Part shown: positions 23,524 to 32,051 of the stretch, in pieces
Layout: each line of letters starts with the position of its first letter
Numbering within the stretch: the first letter of the stretch is position 1
Source: Arenibacter sp. 6A1
Lineage (GTDB): Bacteria; Bacteroidota; Bacteroidia; Flavobacteriales; Flavobacteriaceae
Assembly: GCF_012272855.1 (NCBI RefSeq)
Contig: NZ_JAAXCQ010000008.1
Location: 1 to 64,000, forward strand
DNA length: 64,000 nucleotides
Direction of reading: 5' to 3'
Position numbers and translations under genes: made by a program
The notes under the pieces: model-generated
Told to the model about the DNA's origin: nothing
The model's input: only the letters and a program-made list of their open reading frames with translations
Databases searched by the model: none

Positions 23524-23558
23524 TTTGTTACCATATTGGTAACTATTTAGTATCTTTG
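23524..23558 (+). promoter_or_regulatory. Promoter and operator of the higBA locus
   Basis: TTTG (23524-23527) and TATCTTTG (23551-23558) form the promoter. The palindrome GTTACCA-TAT-TGGTAAC (23527-23543, perfect 7-bp arms) lies between them, the expected place for HigA autorepression. Confidence 0.7.
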
Positions 23559-23573
23559 AGTGAAAGAATTGTG

Positions 23574-23869
23574 ATGCGAGAGTAATCGCTAAACGAATTT
23601 TACGAGATTTTTGGGTAAAACATGCTGATTGCGAACAGCAACTAAAATCATGGTTCAGAGAAACCGAAAAATCTAATTGGAATAACATTAATGAATTAAA
23701 AAGTGAGTATCCAAGCGCAAGTATTCTAAAAGACAATCGAATAGTTTATAACATAAAAGGCAATAATTATCGTTTGATTGTAAAATTCAACTTTGAATAC
23801 CAAATATGTTGGATACGTTTTATTGGTACTCACGCGGAATACGATAAAATAGATTCAAACAACATCTAA
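23574..23869 (+). pseudogene. higB: HigB-like RNase toxin, frameshifted at its start
   Basis: From 23576 the frame reads ARVIAKRILRDFWVKHADCE and continues without interruption for 97 residues to IDSNNI and a TAA at 23867-23869. This is the full HigB-type fold, with the typical KSWFRETEKSNW, NRIVYNIKGNNYRLIVKF and RFIGTHAEYDKID. No ATG, GTG or TTG stands in this frame at its start. The only ATG (23574) reads ATG-CGA-GAG-TAA. Removing one GA from GAGA restores ATG-CGA-GTA-ATC (MRVIAKR, the usual HigB start). I therefore read a 2-bp slippage insertion, probably inactivating. Confidence 0.8.
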
Positions 23870-23871
23870 TC

Positions 23872-24228
23872 ATGAACATAAAACCTATTAGAAACGAAGA
23901 AGACTATCAGAACGCTCTCGACCGCCTTGAGATAATTTTTGATGCTAAAAAAGGATCTGAACATGGCGATGAATTAGAAATCCTTTCCATTCTGATTGAC
24001 CGCTACGAAAACGAACAGTTTCCCATGGCCATGCCTGACCCTATTGAGGCCATTAAATTCCGAATGGAACAATTAGGCATGAAACAAAAAGACCTGGTAG
24101 CCGTTGTAGGATATAAAAGTAGAGTCAGTGAAATTCTAAGTAAAAAACGCAAACTGACTTTGGATATCATTAGAAAACTGAACACAAGCCTACATATTCC
24201 GACTGAAGTTTTAGTTCAAGAGTATTAA
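23872..24228 (+). CDS. higA: HigA antitoxin (XRE-family helix-turn-helix)
   Basis: 118 residues. N-terminal part (NIKPIRNEEDYQNALDRLE) and acidic linker typical of the HigA group that follows HigB. The C-terminal XRE helix-turn-helix is MKQKDLVAVVGYKSRVSEIL followed by KKRKLTLDIIRKL. It starts 2 bp after the toxin stop codon. It should bind the palindrome at 23527-23543 and repress the locus. The toxin frame next to it is broken while this gene is intact, as expected if toxin loss is tolerated. Confidence 0.92.
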   Translation: MNIKPIRNEEDYQNALDRLEIIFDAKKGSEHGDELEILSILIDRYENEQFPMAMPDPIEAIKFRMEQLGMKQKDLVAVVGYKSRVSEILSKKRKLTLDIIRKLNTSLHIPTEVLVQEY

Positions 24229-24319
24229 AAATAAGTAACAGCTACTCTGTAGTCATTATACATCCTACCTTATTTCTTTCTTGGCAGATTGAGTCATTGC
24301 CAAATTGTTTATTGTAGAT

Positions 24320-24396
24320 GCGTTAGGGATCGCAGCGGCATCCCCGCAGCGGAGCAAGGGATATAGCGAAGAGCCCGACCCCTTAGGGAAACGCCC
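24320..24396 (+). repeat. Dispersed structured element, copy 5
   Basis: GCGTTAGGGATCGCAGCGGC to TAGGGAAACGCCC. Hairpin of the ATCCC/GGGAT type, like copies 3 and 6. It lies between the convergent higA and DUF423 genes; the rest of 24229-24471 shows nothing else. Confidence 0.85.
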
Positions 24397-24471
24397 AAAA
24401 CTTTTACAGTAAACAGCAACGAATTAACAATGTCTAAAAACGGCCAACCTTCCTCAGGAAAGTACGCCTTC

Positions 24472-24858
24472 CTAGACTATGTTTTGGATAAAGGAATATA
24501 GCAACAGCCCCCAACCGATCACTAATAAGAGTCCGCCCAATGGCGTAATAGGGCCTAAAAACCGCATTTTTTTTCCTTTGGCAGCACTTAAACAAAGTCC
24601 GTAAATGCTGAAGGAAAACAAGAACACTCCTAGGATAAAACAATAGACCATGCTGCGTTCTAAAGAGGTTTCCAAATTGAAATTAAACCCTAAAACCAAT
24701 AACACTATGGCGTGGTACATTTGATATTTTACACCGGTTTCAAAACTTTTTAACTGCTCTTCGCTCATGATCTTTTTTAAAGCATGCGCCCCAAAGGCAC
24801 CAAAAATTACTGCCAATAAACCATAAAGTGCGCCGATAAACTGTGCCAAAAGAACCAT
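24472..24858 (-). CDS. DUF423 family membrane protein
   Basis: 128 residues with four membrane helices. The N-terminus (GALYGLLAVIFGAFGAHALKK) and the Tyr-His pair in KYQMYHAIVLL are typical of DUF423 (YwdK-like) proteins, widely conserved and of unknown function. C-terminal ITPLGGLLLVIGWGLL is also standard. Likely its own transcription unit or joined with the DUF2141 gene 38 bp upstream. Confidence 0.9.
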   Translation of the reverse strand: MVLLAQFIGALYGLLAVIFGAFGAHALKKIMSEEQLKSFETGVKYQMYHAIVLLVLGFNFNLETSLERSMVYCFILGVFLFSFSIYGLCLSAAKGKKMRFLGPITPLGGLLLVIGWGLLLYSFIQNIV

Positions 24859-24896
24859 ATATTTTTTTAGGGATAAATATAAGGAAAGGAAGCAGG

Positions 24897-25307
24897 CTAA
24901 TTAAACCAAACTTTTATATTCATATCCCCGTGCACCTCAAAGGCACAATCTTTAAAGCCAGGGGGACCAAAAGTTTTCATTTTAGCCATGGAAAAACCTA
25001 TGGCTTCCTTGGGAATCCCCAACCAATTGGTGTCTAGGGTATCATTGCTATTTTCGTCGTGGAAAACCGCTACCGCATATTCCCCATTGGGCAAATCGTC
25101 TATCACCACTTTGGTTATTTTTTCCTTGGCAACCGTACTGTCTGTCTTAAAAACCTTGTCGAATTTTAAAAATCCGTTCGCCTCATTATATACGGCAACA
25201 CTGATCTTGCCTTTGTCCGAGGATACCCCCTGCACCTCTACCGAGAGCTTGTATTGAGACATCGCCACCAAGGGCAAGAATAGAAAAAGAAGCAATAATT
25301 GTTTCAT
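24897..25307 (-). CDS. DUF2141 family secreted protein
   Basis: 136 residues. Signal peptide (LLLLFLFLPLVAMSQ) followed by one DUF2141 beta domain: VSSDKGKISVAVYNEANGFL, LPNGEYAVAVFHDENSNDTL, then NWLGIPKEAIGFS. Function of the family is unknown; it is common in Bacteroidota envelopes. Its -7 box TATATTTG lies 26 bp upstream. Confidence 0.9.
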   Translation of the reverse strand: MKQLLLLFLFLPLVAMSQYKLSVEVQGVSSDKGKISVAVYNEANGFLKFDKVFKTDSTVAKEKITKVVIDDLPNGEYAVAVFHDENSNDTLDTNWLGIPKEAIGFSMAKMKTFGPPGFKDCAFEVHGDMNIKVWFN

Positions 25308-25332
25308 GGCTTTATAGTAACTATTTGATTTG

Positions 25333-25340
25333 CAAATATA
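25333..25340 (-). promoter_or_regulatory. -7 promoter box TATATTTG of the DUF2141 gene
   Basis: CAAATATA on the plus strand, 26 bp before the start codon, fits TAnnTTTG. Confidence 0.55.
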
Positions 25341-25359
25341 AAGCCAAAATAAACCCGAT

Positions 25360-25788
25360 TTACTCCTTGGCCAAATTAATTTTTTGCGCTAAAAAATCGT
25401 AGGTTGCTTTTGTTTCCGTACTGTCCGAAAAATTAAGGAACAGCTGTAACGAATCTTGGTACACCACCCTTATTTTGGGCTGGGAAAGCTTGTCTACATA
25501 TACATACACCTTCTTCTCCCCTATGCTGTCCTTAAACACTCCCTTTTCTGTTTCCTTGACCGAAAATCCGTTGATGCGTTCCAAGGAGGGGATCTTTTTA
25601 ACCATGCTTATACTATCCAATTCTGCAAAGGGAATTTCCAAAAAATAAATCCCGGACAAGATCTGAAAGGAGTCTTTCTCTATCTTGGTCCAGTTTTTAA
25701 CATGTGCCGTATAGGCTATGGCAACCACCAATAGGGTTACCACAATAAGGATATTGAGCAACCAGGGTCTTGTTTTAGTTGGTTTCAT
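25360..25788 (-). CDS. Hypothetical membrane-anchored protein, possible bacterial PH-like domain
   Basis: 142 residues: a short basic start, one membrane helix (LLNILIVVTLLVVAIAYTAHV), then a ~110-residue mostly beta domain with one C-terminal helix. The pattern (ILSGIYFLEIPFAELDSISM, NGFSVKETEKGVF, YVYVDKLSQPKIRVVYQDS) resembles bacterial PH-like domains, but I cannot name a family with confidence. It precedes the DUF2141 gene on the same strand by 52 bp. Confidence 0.7.
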   Translation of the reverse strand: MKPTKTRPWLLNILIVVTLLVVAIAYTAHVKNWTKIEKDSFQILSGIYFLEIPFAELDSISMVKKIPSLERINGFSVKETEKGVFKDSIGEKKVYVYVDKLSQPKIRVVYQDSLQLFLNFSDSTETKATYDFLAQKINLAKE

Positions 25789-25815
25789 ATGTAATATCTA
25801 TTGTTTTTTTTTAGC

Positions 25816-25882
25816 GGTCATACTTCGGCTGCGCTCAGTACAGCTATGTACTTCGCATATCGTCATTCGTATTTGCGACCGG
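25816..25882 (-). repeat. Operon-spacer repeat, copy C (longest)
   Basis: GGTCATACTTCGGCTGCGCT, CAGTACAGCTATGTACTTCG, CATATCGTCATTCGTATTTG, CGACCGG, in order. Ends are near-inverted (GGTC/GACC). It lies between the S9 peptidase stop codon and the next gene start, both on the minus strand, after a TATTGTTTTTT run. Confidence 0.65.
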
Positions 25883-25905
25883 TTTTCGGTATTGCTCATT
25901 TAACA

Positions 25906-27942
25906 CTACTCTTGGGTAGGCGTCTTATATTTTTCGAACCAGGCTAAAATGTTCGCCACTTTGGTAATCAGATTACTTGGTCTACTGGCGATTCCGTGGC
26001 TTGCTTCTGGAATTTCGATCAGTATGGTTTCTATTTTTCGCAGCTTTAAAGCATGGTACAATTGCTTGGCTTCACTAGGAGGAGTCCTTAAGTCGTCCAT
26101 TCCGACCATCACCATGGTAGGGGTCTCTATATTCCCTACCAAGGACAGTGGCGAAAATTTCCAATAGTCCTCAAAGTTTTCCCAAGGTTGCCCCGGTAAT
26201 CTAGAATGGGCATAGCCAAAATAATTATCGGCCACCAAGGTTTTGCTAATCCAGTTGATCACGGGCTTTATCACCGCTGCGGCCTCAAACCTGTTATTTT
26301 TTCCTATCATCCATGTAGACATAATACCCCCTGCACTACCGCCGGTAACGAACAACTGCTCTTCGTGGGCGATCCCCATGGCTATACAATGGTCTACCCC
26401 ATCCATCACATCGTTATAATCTTCTCCTGGGTAATTATGGTACAAAAGATTCCCAAATTCCTCTCCATAACTAGTACTTCCTCTAGGGTTTGGATAAAAA
26501 ACAACATACCCAGCGGCGGCGAAAAGCTGCATCTCTGCCGAAAATCGGTCCCCATAATTCAAAATAGGTCCCCCGTGGTTCTCTACCATAAAAGGATACT
26601 TTTTGGTAGGGTCATAATTCGGTGGATACACGACCCAGCCTTGTAATTTTCGCTGATCTACCGAGGAGGTGTACCATACTTCTTTGACCTCTCCCAAGGT
26701 TCTAAATCCTAGTAGGGCCCCGTTAAGATCGGTGATCTTTGTAGGCCGTTTGTCCTTTGGAGCTATAACGGCCAATTCTGAGGGATATTGTGGCCTTGTT
26801 TGGGTAAAGGCAATGCTTCCCTTATCGGACACGCTAAAAGAGCCGCTGGCATAGGGGCGCCCTAAGGTGGTCCCCCCCATATTATCGGCAAGTTTCTGTA
26901 CCTTCCCTGTCAAGGAAATATAGCCTATTTTACTGTTTCCATATTCGTCATACGAAAAGTAGAGCCCTTTGCTATCGGCGGCCCAAATAATATTGCTGAT
27001 ATCCCTATCCAGTGCTTCGGAAAGCACTCTTTTGTTGTTTCCATCAACATCCATCAGCTGTAAGCGGGTCAGTTGATAGGCTTGTACCTTATCTTCATAG
27101 CCCAAATATGCAATATACTTTCCGTTAGGCGATACCGAAGGATTTTTGTCGGGTCCCGGCCTATCGGTCAGCTGTTTTATGGTCTGGCTAAATACATTCA
27201 CGGAATAGAGTTCGCTATTTCTAAAATCGTACTCCCAATCTTCATGTCTATTGGCCGTAAAAAAGATCTCCTGTCCGTCTACGGACCAAGACAAGGATCC
27301 CCTATGGTGATAATCGCCACTGGTAAGTTGACGTACTGCACCCCCGTCGGCGGGAATCACAAAAACATGGTCGAAACCAGGGTTTATATATCCTCGTCCA
27401 TCGCCTTCGTGATACACTCTATCGGTAATTCTCGGTGCCGCTGCCCATTTTGCCCCCTTTGGTTTTTTGGGCATTTTTGCCGCTACAGGAGCCTCCTTTT
27501 CTACATTCATGGTAAAGGCCAAGGCAGTGCCTTGAGGCGACCATGTTAGGGAAGCCGGACTAAAAGGGAGCTGGGAAATCTTGGCCAGCTTGCCAGAAGT
27601 TACCCAATAAATATATATTTCGGCCCCTTCCTTGGTAGCACTGATAAACGCCAACCGGTCGCCCTTAGGGGACCAAACCGCCTGGGATTCGCTCACCTCG
27701 CGAGCGGTAATCTTTTGATGTTGGGAGCCGTCGGGTTTTATCATCCATAAATTACCCACTGCCTTATCCTCCATAATATCAAATCCCATCCTGCGATATA
27801 CGATCCAATCGCCTTGGGGAGATATCTGAGGGTCCGATACGTATTCTAAATCAAATACATCTAAATAAGAAAATACCTTTTCCTGCGTCTGGGCAAGGCT
27901 TAACAAGGGAATTAAAAGAAATAACAAAAATCTACATGACAT
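25906..27942 (-). CDS. S9 family prolyl-oligopeptidase-type peptidase, secreted
   Basis: 678 residues. A signal peptide ends about residue 17 (LLSLAQ). Residues ~30-400 form a WD/TolB-like beta propeller with repeated WSPKGDRLAF, WSPQGTALAF and VSPNGKYIAY units. The alpha/beta hydrolase domain follows, with catalytic Ser at about 536 (VTGGSAGG), Asp near 617 (GMDDLRTP) and His near 649 (EASHGI). It probably trims peptides in the periplasm or at the surface. Closest types are dipeptidyl or acylaminoacyl peptidases; specificity cannot be read. Confidence 0.93.
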   Translation of the reverse strand: MSCRFLLFLLIPLLSLAQTQEKVFSYLDVFDLEYVSDPQISPQGDWIVYRRMGFDIMEDKAVGNLWMIKPDGSQHQKITAREVSESQAVWSPKGDRLAFISATKEGAEIYIYWVTSGKLAKISQLPFSPASLTWSPQGTALAFTMNVEKEAPVAAKMPKKPKGAKWAAAPRITDRVYHEGDGRGYINPGFDHVFVIPADGGAVRQLTSGDYHHRGSLSWSVDGQEIFFTANRHEDWEYDFRNSELYSVNVFSQTIKQLTDRPGPDKNPSVSPNGKYIAYLGYEDKVQAYQLTRLQLMDVDGNNKRVLSEALDRDISNIIWAADSKGLYFSYDEYGNSKIGYISLTGKVQKLADNMGGTTLGRPYASGSFSVSDKGSIAFTQTRPQYPSELAVIAPKDKRPTKITDLNGALLGFRTLGEVKEVWYTSSVDQRKLQGWVVYPPNYDPTKKYPFMVENHGGPILNYGDRFSAEMQLFAAAGYVVFYPNPRGSTSYGEEFGNLLYHNYPGEDYNDVMDGVDHCIAMGIAHEEQLFVTGGSAGGIMSTWMIGKNNRFEAAAVIKPVINWISKTLVADNYFGYAHSRLPGQPWENFEDYWKFSPLSLVGNIETPTMVMVGMDDLRTPPSEAKQLYHALKLRKIETILIEIPEASHGIASRPSNLITKVANILAWFEKYKTPTQE

Positions 27943-28021
27943 GCCAATAAATTTATAAGGTGATGAAGATCCTAAAAGATCAACCCAAAAATAATGGCTA
28001 ATTCCTTCTAAAAAAAAACTA

Positions 28022-29182
28022 TTATCCCCTAAACAAAAAGAATCGCTCTTTCATGTCTTCAATGGCGGCACTTTTGTTGGTAATAATATAATTAATAGCC
28101 TCGGTAGTAAAGATTCTTCCTTTCTCGGTCAGGGAAATGATATGGTCGTCAATGGTAATCATATTATTCTTCAAGGCCAGGTCTACTACGGATGTGGCCC
28201 GAACCTTATGCCAGTTGATATGCTCGTTTAGGTGATTGATGTGTCGTTCCGATTTTTCCTGATGATTTTGCAAGTGAAGCAAAAACGTCAGTAAATGCAC
28301 TTCTATTTTTTGTCGTTTTTGACGATGCAATACAGAGATCAACCCGCTATTGGGAGCGAAGAGGTAGATTATTAAAAACAGCATTCCCAATACCGTGGTT
28401 ATAGACCCTGCGATAGAGGCATCTAACCAATGTGCCATCCAATACCCCGCAAGTGCCGCGATGACCCCAAAAATACAGGCCAATACCAGCATTTTTTTAA
28501 GGTCCTTTATCAGCAAATACGCCATGGCAGGGGGTGCAATCATTAAGGCTACCACCAGTATGGCCCCTACGGCATCAAAGGCCCCTACCGTGGTCACAGA
28601 GGCGATGCTCATAAGACCATAATGCATTAAAACCGGCGAAAACCCAAGGGTAGCCGCCAATTGCTTGTCAAAAGTACTGATCTTAAGCTCCTTGAAAAAG
28701 GAAATCAATAGCCCTAAGGTAATGAGCAAAATGGTCCCGATGACCCAAAGCGATTTAGGCCCTACATCGGTTCCGCCAATCAACAACCGGTCAAAAGGAG
28801 CAAAGGCCAACTCCCCCAACAAAACGGCGTCGACATCTAAATGTACATCCCCGGCATTCTTAGCGATTAGGATCACCCCAATACTAAAGAGAGCCGGAAA
28901 AACTAGCCCAATGGCGGTATCTTCCTTCACCAATCCCGTTTTCTGAATGTATTCTACCATCACCACGGTGATGATACCACTAAGGGCTGCCAATAATATC
29001 AACCAAGGGGAGTTTAAATCCTCGGTCAGAAAAAAACCGATTACGATTCCGGGAAGGATAGAATGACTAATGGCATCACTGATCATGGCCATTTTACGGA
29101 GTACCAAAAAGGCCCCGGGAATAGCACAGGCAATAGCGACGATACAGGCTATAAGTTGTATTTCTATTTGGGCGCTAGTCAT
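28022..29182 (-). CDS. Metal ABC transporter permease with winged-helix-like tail (distal)
   Basis: 386 residues: about eight membrane helices of the MntB/ZnuB type (MAMISDAISHSILPGIVIGF, GAFDAVGAILVVALMIAPPAMAYLL), then ~95 cytoplasmic residues after position ~290. The tail reads like a DtxR-type winged helix (HINWHKVRATSVVDLALKNN then MITIDDHIISLTEKGRIFTT). Its start overlaps the preceding permease gene by 8 bp. Plain permeases of this family end near residue 280-290, so the tail is an added domain. Confidence 0.9.
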   Translation of the reverse strand: MTSAQIEIQLIACIVAIACAIPGAFLVLRKMAMISDAISHSILPGIVIGFFLTEDLNSPWLILLAALSGIITVVMVEYIQKTGLVKEDTAIGLVFPALFSIGVILIAKNAGDVHLDVDAVLLGELAFAPFDRLLIGGTDVGPKSLWVIGTILLITLGLLISFFKELKISTFDKQLAATLGFSPVLMHYGLMSIASVTTVGAFDAVGAILVVALMIAPPAMAYLLIKDLKKMLVLACIFGVIAALAGYWMAHWLDASIAGSITTVLGMLFLIIYLFAPNSGLISVLHRQKRQKIEVHLLTFLLHLQNHQEKSERHINHLNEHINWHKVRATSVVDLALKNNMITIDDHIISLTEKGRIFTTEAINYIITNKSAAIEDMKERFFLFRG

Positions 29183-30305
29183 TTAACAAATTGTCTTGTT
29201 GGTTATATAAATTGATGGCCTTTTCATACCCTTTTGGTGTTAAGGACCACATAGGCCCATCGACCGTAATGTACTCCCTATCGGCAAGGCTTTTAAGGGA
29301 GTTCTTGGTATAGCCTTGAAAATTATTTAAGATCTTAACCGCATGGGGATGGGAAATATCCTGATGGGTTTTGGCGATCTCGTACATAAAATGCAATGTT
29401 TTATGCAGTTGAAGGTCATTTCGATTTTTCCATTGCCTGATTTGTTTAAACAACAGGCCTCTACCTGGGGAAAAAATAAAGGAGACCACCACAAAAAAAG
29501 CAGCGATCAACACAATCACCGGACCTGTAGACAGGTTGTTGGAAGTGGCACTTATCGCAGTTCCGAAGATCCCGGACAAGGCCCCAAATACCGCTGCCAA
29601 GAAAATCATGACGGCTAAATTATTGGTCCATTGCCGTGCAGCGGCCGCCGGCGCCAATAACATGGCACTCATAAGCACTACCCCTACTGTTTGTAATCCT
29701 ATGACGATGGACAAAACGATTAATGCGGTCATGACCACATCTAAAAAACGGGTATTGAACCCTAGGGATTTTGTGTAATCGGCATCAAAATGCTGCAGTT
29801 TAAATTCTTTCCAAAAGACCACCAATACTACGAGGGCAATAAGCATTACCCCGCCCATTAACCATACGTCGCTTTCTACCAAGGTTGCGGCCTGCCCAAA
29901 AAGATATTTGTCCAATCCGGCCTGTTGGGCATTGGGCATTTTTTGAACAAAAGTGAGCAACAACATTCCAAACCCAAAAAACAAGGAAAGGATAAGCCCT
30001 AAGGCAGTATCGGATTTTAAATGGGTTTTTGTTATGATTCCCTTGATCCAAAAAGTCCCTATCAGTCCGCTTATCAAGGCCCCTACCAATAAGGTGTTGC
30101 TATTTTTTGCCCCGGTAATTAGAAAGGCAATGACAATCCCCGGTAAGGCGGCATGGGAAATAGCATCTCCTAGCAGACTTTGTTTTCTAAGCACGGCAAA
30201 ACTCCCCAACATACCGCAAACAATCCCGAGAATAGCAGTCCCCAGGGTAATGGTACGCAGGGTATAGTCGGTAAATACTAAGGAAAAATATTCTTGTACA
30301 GACAT
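29175..30305 (-). CDS. Metal ABC transporter permease with winged-helix-like tail (proximal)
   Basis: 376 residues. Permease core 1-275 with AVLRKQSLLGDAISHAALPG and GVVLMSAMLLAPAAAARQW, then a C-terminal region resembling a winged helix (PHAVKILNNFQGYTKNSLKS then REYITVDGPMWSLTPKGYEK). It pairs with the 28022-29182 permease to form the membrane channel. The ATPase gene ends 6 bp upstream. Confidence 0.9.
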   Translation of the reverse strand: MSVQEYFSLVFTDYTLRTITLGTAILGIVCGMLGSFAVLRKQSLLGDAISHAALPGIVIAFLITGAKNSNTLLVGALISGLIGTFWIKGIITKTHLKSDTALGLILSLFFGFGMLLLTFVQKMPNAQQAGLDKYLFGQAATLVESDVWLMGGVMLIALVVLVVFWKEFKLQHFDADYTKSLGFNTRFLDVVMTALIVLSIVIGLQTVGVVLMSAMLLAPAAAARQWTNNLAVMIFLAAVFGALSGIFGTAISATSNNLSTGPVIVLIAAFFVVVSFIFSPGRGLLFKQIRQWKNRNDLQLHKTLHFMYEIAKTHQDISHPHAVKILNNFQGYTKNSLKSLADREYITVDGPMWSLTPKGYEKAINLYNQQDNLLND

Positions 30306-30311
30306 ACGCTA

Positions 30312-31049
30312 TTATTGTAAAACGCTCACCTTATAGTTAATACCATAGGTCTTGGTAAGGTTGTCGTCGTTAAAGATATCCTTTACAGAGCCCGTGGCTA
30401 TTTTTTTGACATTCAAGAAAGTCACCCAATCAAAATATTCAGGGACGGTTTGCAGATCGTGGTGCACCACCACGACCGTTTTCCCTTCTTTACGCAATTC
30501 CTTCAGAATATTGATGATCGCTTTTTCGGTGGTGGCATCGACCCCTTGGAAGGGTTCGTCCATAATATAGATACTCGCTTGTTGCACTAAGGCCCTTGCT
30601 AAAAATATCCGTTGTTGTTGTCCCCCGCTGAGCTGACTGATCTGACGGCTCCTAAATTCGAGCATCCCTACTTTTTCCAAGGCCTCCAAGGCCTCTTTCT
30701 TCTGTTTCCGCCCCGGTCTTTTAATCCACCCCAAACTGCCGTAGGTTCCCATCATCACTACATCTAGTGCGGTGGTAGGAAAATCCCAGTCGACACTTCC
30801 TTTTTGAGGAACATAGGCCACCTCTTTGTATTGTTTTTTATAAGGCTTTCCAAAAATTTCCACGGAACCGGCAATAGGCTTAATAATATCGAGCATTGCC
30901 TTTATCAGCGTAGATTTTCCGGCCCCATTAGGCCCAACAATAGCCATAAGCACTCCTTCTGGAACAGAAAGGTCAATATCCCATAATACAGGCTTAAAGT
31001 TGTAGGCTACAGTAAGGTCGTCTACTTTTATAGCTATTTTTTCCTTCAT
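30312..31049 (-). CDS. Metal ABC transporter ATP-binding protein
   Basis: 245 residues with Walker [11 protein letters not shown]-loop [12 protein letters not shown] (the W-D-F-P variant typical of manganese/zinc importers), signature LSGGQQQR, Walker B IYIMDEP and switch His in VVVHHDLQ. It powers the two permeases encoded directly downstream. It follows the binding-protein gene by 21 bp. Confidence 0.95.
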   Translation of the reverse strand: MKEKIAIKVDDLTVAYNFKPVLWDIDLSVPEGVLMAIVGPNGAGKSTLIKAMLDIIKPIAGSVEIFGKPYKKQYKEVAYVPQKGSVDWDFPTTALDVVMMGTYGSLGWIKRPGRKQKKEALEALEKVGMLEFRSRQISQLSGGQQQRIFLARALVQQASIYIMDEPFQGVDATTEKAIINILKELRKEGKTVVVVHHDLQTVPEYFDWVTFLNVKKIATGSVKDIFNDDNLTKTYGINYKVSVLQ

Positions 31050-31070
31050 TTTAAATGCTGTATTACACTA

Positions 31071-32051
31071 TTATTTTAAGGCGCTAACGATGGTATTGAC
31101 GTTGTACTTAAACATCCCTATATACGTACCTTCTATAGTTCCCCTTGTCCCCAAAGCATCGGAATACAAACTGCCCCCAATAGTTACTTGGTGCCCTTTA
31201 GAAGCTACCGATGCCTGCAAGGCTTCGATGGTCCTTCTTGGTACCGAGGTCTCTATAAATATAGATTTCACCTTATTTTCAATAATAAACTCGGACAGTT
31301 GCTGTACATCTTGTACCCCTGCCTCTGTAGCCGTAGAGATCCCTTGAAGCCCCAATACCTGAAAGCCATAGGCCTCCCCAAAATAATTGAAGGCGTCATG
31401 GGCGGTCACCAAAATGCGCTTTTCTGCTGGCAGCGTGCCAATGATATCCTTAATTTCCTTTTCCAGTACCTCGAGCTCTTCTAGGTAACGAGCACTGTTT
31501 TCAGCAAACAAGGCTGCATTTTTAGGATCGGCTTCCTGCAATTTCTGAGCCGTATATTGGGTTATTTCTTTCCAGAAATCGATATTAAACCAAATATGCG
31601 GATCGTAGTTAGAGGCGAAATATTCCGAGGCCAACAAACCCTTTTTATCCAACACATCAGTTACCGCCACCGTTTTCTTGTGCTGTTTTTCCATTTTTTC
31701 GAAAATCTCTACCAATTTCCCCTCTAAATGGAGTCCGCTATAAAAAACCATATCGGCCGTAAACAACTTATTGACGTCGCCTTCGCTTGCCTTGTACAAG
31801 TGAGGATCGACCCCACTGCCCATAAGACCTTGAATTTCTATGGCATCGCCACCTATTTGCTGCAACAGATCGGTGAGCATGGAGGTGGTGGTAACCACCT
31901 TAAGTTTTCCGTTCGAATCTTTTTTTGGACTGTCCTTACACCCCATCATCATTCCAAACAAGAGTAGTACTCCTATAATTACTTTTCCCTTTCCCATAGC
32001 TAATAGCCCTTGTCGATTCGTCATTTCTTTATGCTGTATGTGCTTCCCCAT
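31071..32051 (-). CDS. Metal-binding lipoprotein of ABC transporter, probably manganese type
   Basis: 326 residues as given, with the ATG overlapping the mntR stop (TAATG). A later ATG at 31997 would start directly at the lipoprotein signal (MGKGKVIIGVLLLFGMMMGC) and is a serious alternative. Cluster A-I fold with metal ligands in VDPHLYK (His), TAHDAFNYFG (His), FIETSVP (Glu) and LYSDALG (Asp). A His-His-Glu-Asp set is usual for manganese or iron binders; zinc binders normally have a third His and a His-rich loop, which is absent here. Confidence 0.9.
   Translation of the reverse strand: MGKHIQHKEMTNRQGLLAMGKGKVIIGVLLLFGMMMGCKDSPKKDSNGKLKVVTTTSMLTDLLQQIGGDAIEIQGLMGSGVDPHLYKASEGDVNKLFTADMVFYSGLHLEGKLVEIFEKMEKQHKKTVAVTDVLDKKGLLASEYFASNYDPHIWFNIDFWKEITQYTAQKLQEADPKNAALFAENSARYLEELEVLEKEIKDIIGTLPAEKRILVTAHDAFNYFGEAYGFQVLGLQGISTATEAGVQDVQQLSEFIIENKVKSIFIETSVPRRTIEALQASVASKGHQVTIGGSLYSDALGTRGTIEGTYIGMFKYNVNTIVSALK

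Noticed and set aside
23506-23736. Minus-strand open frame antisense to the HigB region
   Set aside because: The plus strand encodes a full HigB-like protein over the same bases; the antisense frame has no similarity and no promoter.
568-24396. CRISPR array
   Set aside because: The repeated elements are 77-92 bp, kilobases apart, in both orientations and carry internal hairpins; there are no regularly spaced short repeats and no cas genes.
24434-24643. Minus-strand frame overlapping the DUF423 gene
   Set aside because: Out-of-frame shadow of the DUF423 coding sequence.
29175-29182. Frameshift between the two metal permease genes
   Set aside because: The 8-bp overlap joins two complete permeases, each with its own N-terminal helix and C-terminal tail; this is normal coupling.
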